Positions 52,514 to 53,373 of a stretch of DNA of 53,373 nt are shown here, in pieces. Below the pieces are notes generated by a model. The model had not been told where the DNA came from, ran no database searches, and saw only the letters and a list, made by a program, of their open reading frames with translations. The position numbers and the translations under genes were made by a program. Within the stretch, counting starts at the first letter, position 1. Each line of letters opens with the position of its first letter. This stretch comes from Terriglobia bacterium (lineage in GTDB: Bacteria > Acidobacteriota > Terriglobia > Acidiferrales > UBA7541), in contig JAIQFB010000034.1 of NCBI GenBank assembly GCA_020073485.1, positions 1-53,373 on the forward strand, written 5' to 3'.

Positions 52514-53373
52514 TTATTCGTCGACCAGAAATACGGCATCGGCCGGGCCGGGAATCAAACCCGCGTCCACACCGCGCTTCAGAAATTCGCGCACAGCCTT
52601 GCGTCCGCGTTCGCCGTATCCCAGCGTCCAGTTATTCACGTACATGCCGATAAATTTGTCGGCGAGGTCAGTATCCATGTCGCGCGCGAATTGCATGGCG
52701 TAATTCACCGCGGCTTCGCGATGATCGAGCGCGTAGGAGACGCTCTCGTGGATGGCGCGGCCGATTTGCAGGCCTACGTTTCGTCCGAGCGCCTTGCGCA
52801 CGCCGTTGCCGCCCAGCGGCAGGGGCAGACCGGTTTGCTCGAGCCACCACTGTCCCAGATCGACCACCTTATGCATTCCCATCTGGGAGAAAAACAACTG
52901 GCCCTCGTGGATCAGCAGGCCCGCGTCCACGACGGAATTTTTCACCGCGTCCAGAATGTGATCGAAGCCCATGACCACGGCCTCGACGCGCGGCTCGTAC
53001 AGTTTTAATGTGAGGTATGCCGAAGTGCGCAGCCCGGGCACGCCGATCCTGCACTTGGCCAGGTCCTCGCGCTTCAGCGGATGCTGCGAAACCACGATCG
53101 GCCCGTAGCCTTCGCCGAAGCTGGCCCCGCAATCCAGCAGATCGTACTTGTCGCGCAGATAGGGATAAGCCGCGAAGCTCAGCGCGGTCACATCGTAGAT
53201 TTCCTGCATGGCGGCCTGATTCAGCGTCTCGATGTCCGCCAGGACGTGGGAGAATTTCAAGCCCGGGGTGCGGACTTTCTGAGTCGCCAGGCCATAGAAC
53301 ATGAAGGCGTCGTCGGAATCCGGCGAATGCGCCAGCTTGATATCGAGTGATTTCCCGGTTGCAGGTTTCGTCG
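52514..53373 (-). CDS. mqnD: 1,4-dihydroxy-6-naphthoate synthase (5' end outside the window)
   Basis: This gene enters from the right edge, so its start is not seen. The frame continues upstream past the nearest ATG (53302) with DIKLAHSPDSDDAFMFYGLA, a family-conserved N-terminus. The rest shows VTALSFAAYPYL, GASFGEGYGPIVVSQ, LLIHEGQLFF and LPLPLGGNGV, as in MqnD, a periplasmic-binding-protein-fold enzyme of the futalosine menaquinone pathway. MqnA, MqnB and MqnC are not in the window. Confidence 0.88.
   Translation of the reverse strand, partial: TKPATGKSLDIKLAHSPDSDDAFMFYGLATQKVRTPGLKFSHVLADIETLNQAAMQEIYDVTALSFAAYPYLRDKYDLLDCGASFGEGYGPIVVSQHPLKREDLAKCRIGVPGLRTSAYLTLKLYEPRVEAVVMGFDHILDAVKNSVVDAGLLIHEGQLFFSQMGMHKVVDLGQWWLEQTGLPLPLGGNGVRKALGRNVGLQIGRAIHESVSYALDHREAAVNYAMQFARDMDTDLADKFIGMYVNNWTLGYGERGRKAVREFLKRGVDAGLIPGPADAVFLVDE

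Overview
The window looks like a chromosomal segment of an acidobacterium or a close relative. This is inferred from coding style and gene content, not from a search. It is G+C-rich, and several starts are GTG or TTG with good Shine-Dalgarno sites. It carries an MscL ending in a zinc ribbon, a secretin carrying VCBS repeats, a futalosine-pathway menaquinone gene, and many short intergenic palindromes. No phage, plasmid, transposase or CRISPR array is visible.

Layout. 1-890: the 3' end of an rRNA operon (23S end, spacer hairpin, 5S, strong terminator). 926-4034: a hicB antitoxin with a dead hicA, a secreted MBL-fold hydrolase, a Tat-exported alpha/beta hydrolase and a DUF4395 membrane protein. 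4085-9560 (minus): a pentapeptide-repeat membrane protein and a large secretin whose barrel domain is interrupted by seven VCBS/FG-GAP repeats. 9606-14775: an iron-transport locus with a promoter, an Ftr1 permease fused to a DUF2318 domain, two FtsX/MacB-type permeases, their ATPase and a Cys-rich DUF971 protein. It resembles the Campylobacter P19 iron locus but lacks P19. 14910-23970: an APC transporter with a UspA-like tail, cupin, MscL, a small membrane protein, cyclophilin, thioredoxin reductase, proline dehydrogenase with a frameshifted alcohol dehydrogenase, a second MBL protein and a ferredoxin with terminator.

24236-37266: a type III polyketide synthase with an ICMT-like methyltransferase, a DUF309 protein, a GH57 glucanotransferase, egtD and egtB for ergothioneine, a three-gene osmoprotectant ABC importer, a DUF2207 protein, a heptose-7-phosphate kinase and a TonB-C protein. 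37406-43810: a chemoreceptor, then a TetR-controlled efflux operon on the minus strand (tetR, hlyD, ABC ATPase, ABC-2 permease, small membrane protein) with a readable promoter and operator. 44006-53373 (mostly minus): an ECF sigma factor with a small membrane protein, a GNAT, an exported HpcH/HpaI aldolase, an A+T-rich orphan, D-Ala-D-Ala ligase, arginase, AsnRS, a TIM-barrel epimerase and the 3' part of mqnD.

From 41.9 to 51.5 kb nearly every intergenic gap holds a palindromic repeat, as single hairpins or inverted pairs from several families; two more lie at 17.2 and 33.6 kb. The strongest leads are the secretin with an inserted seven-repeat propeller, the P19-less Ftr1-DUF2318/ABC locus, the palindrome families with a shared architecture, and a remnant of a second ddl 5' end next to one of them.
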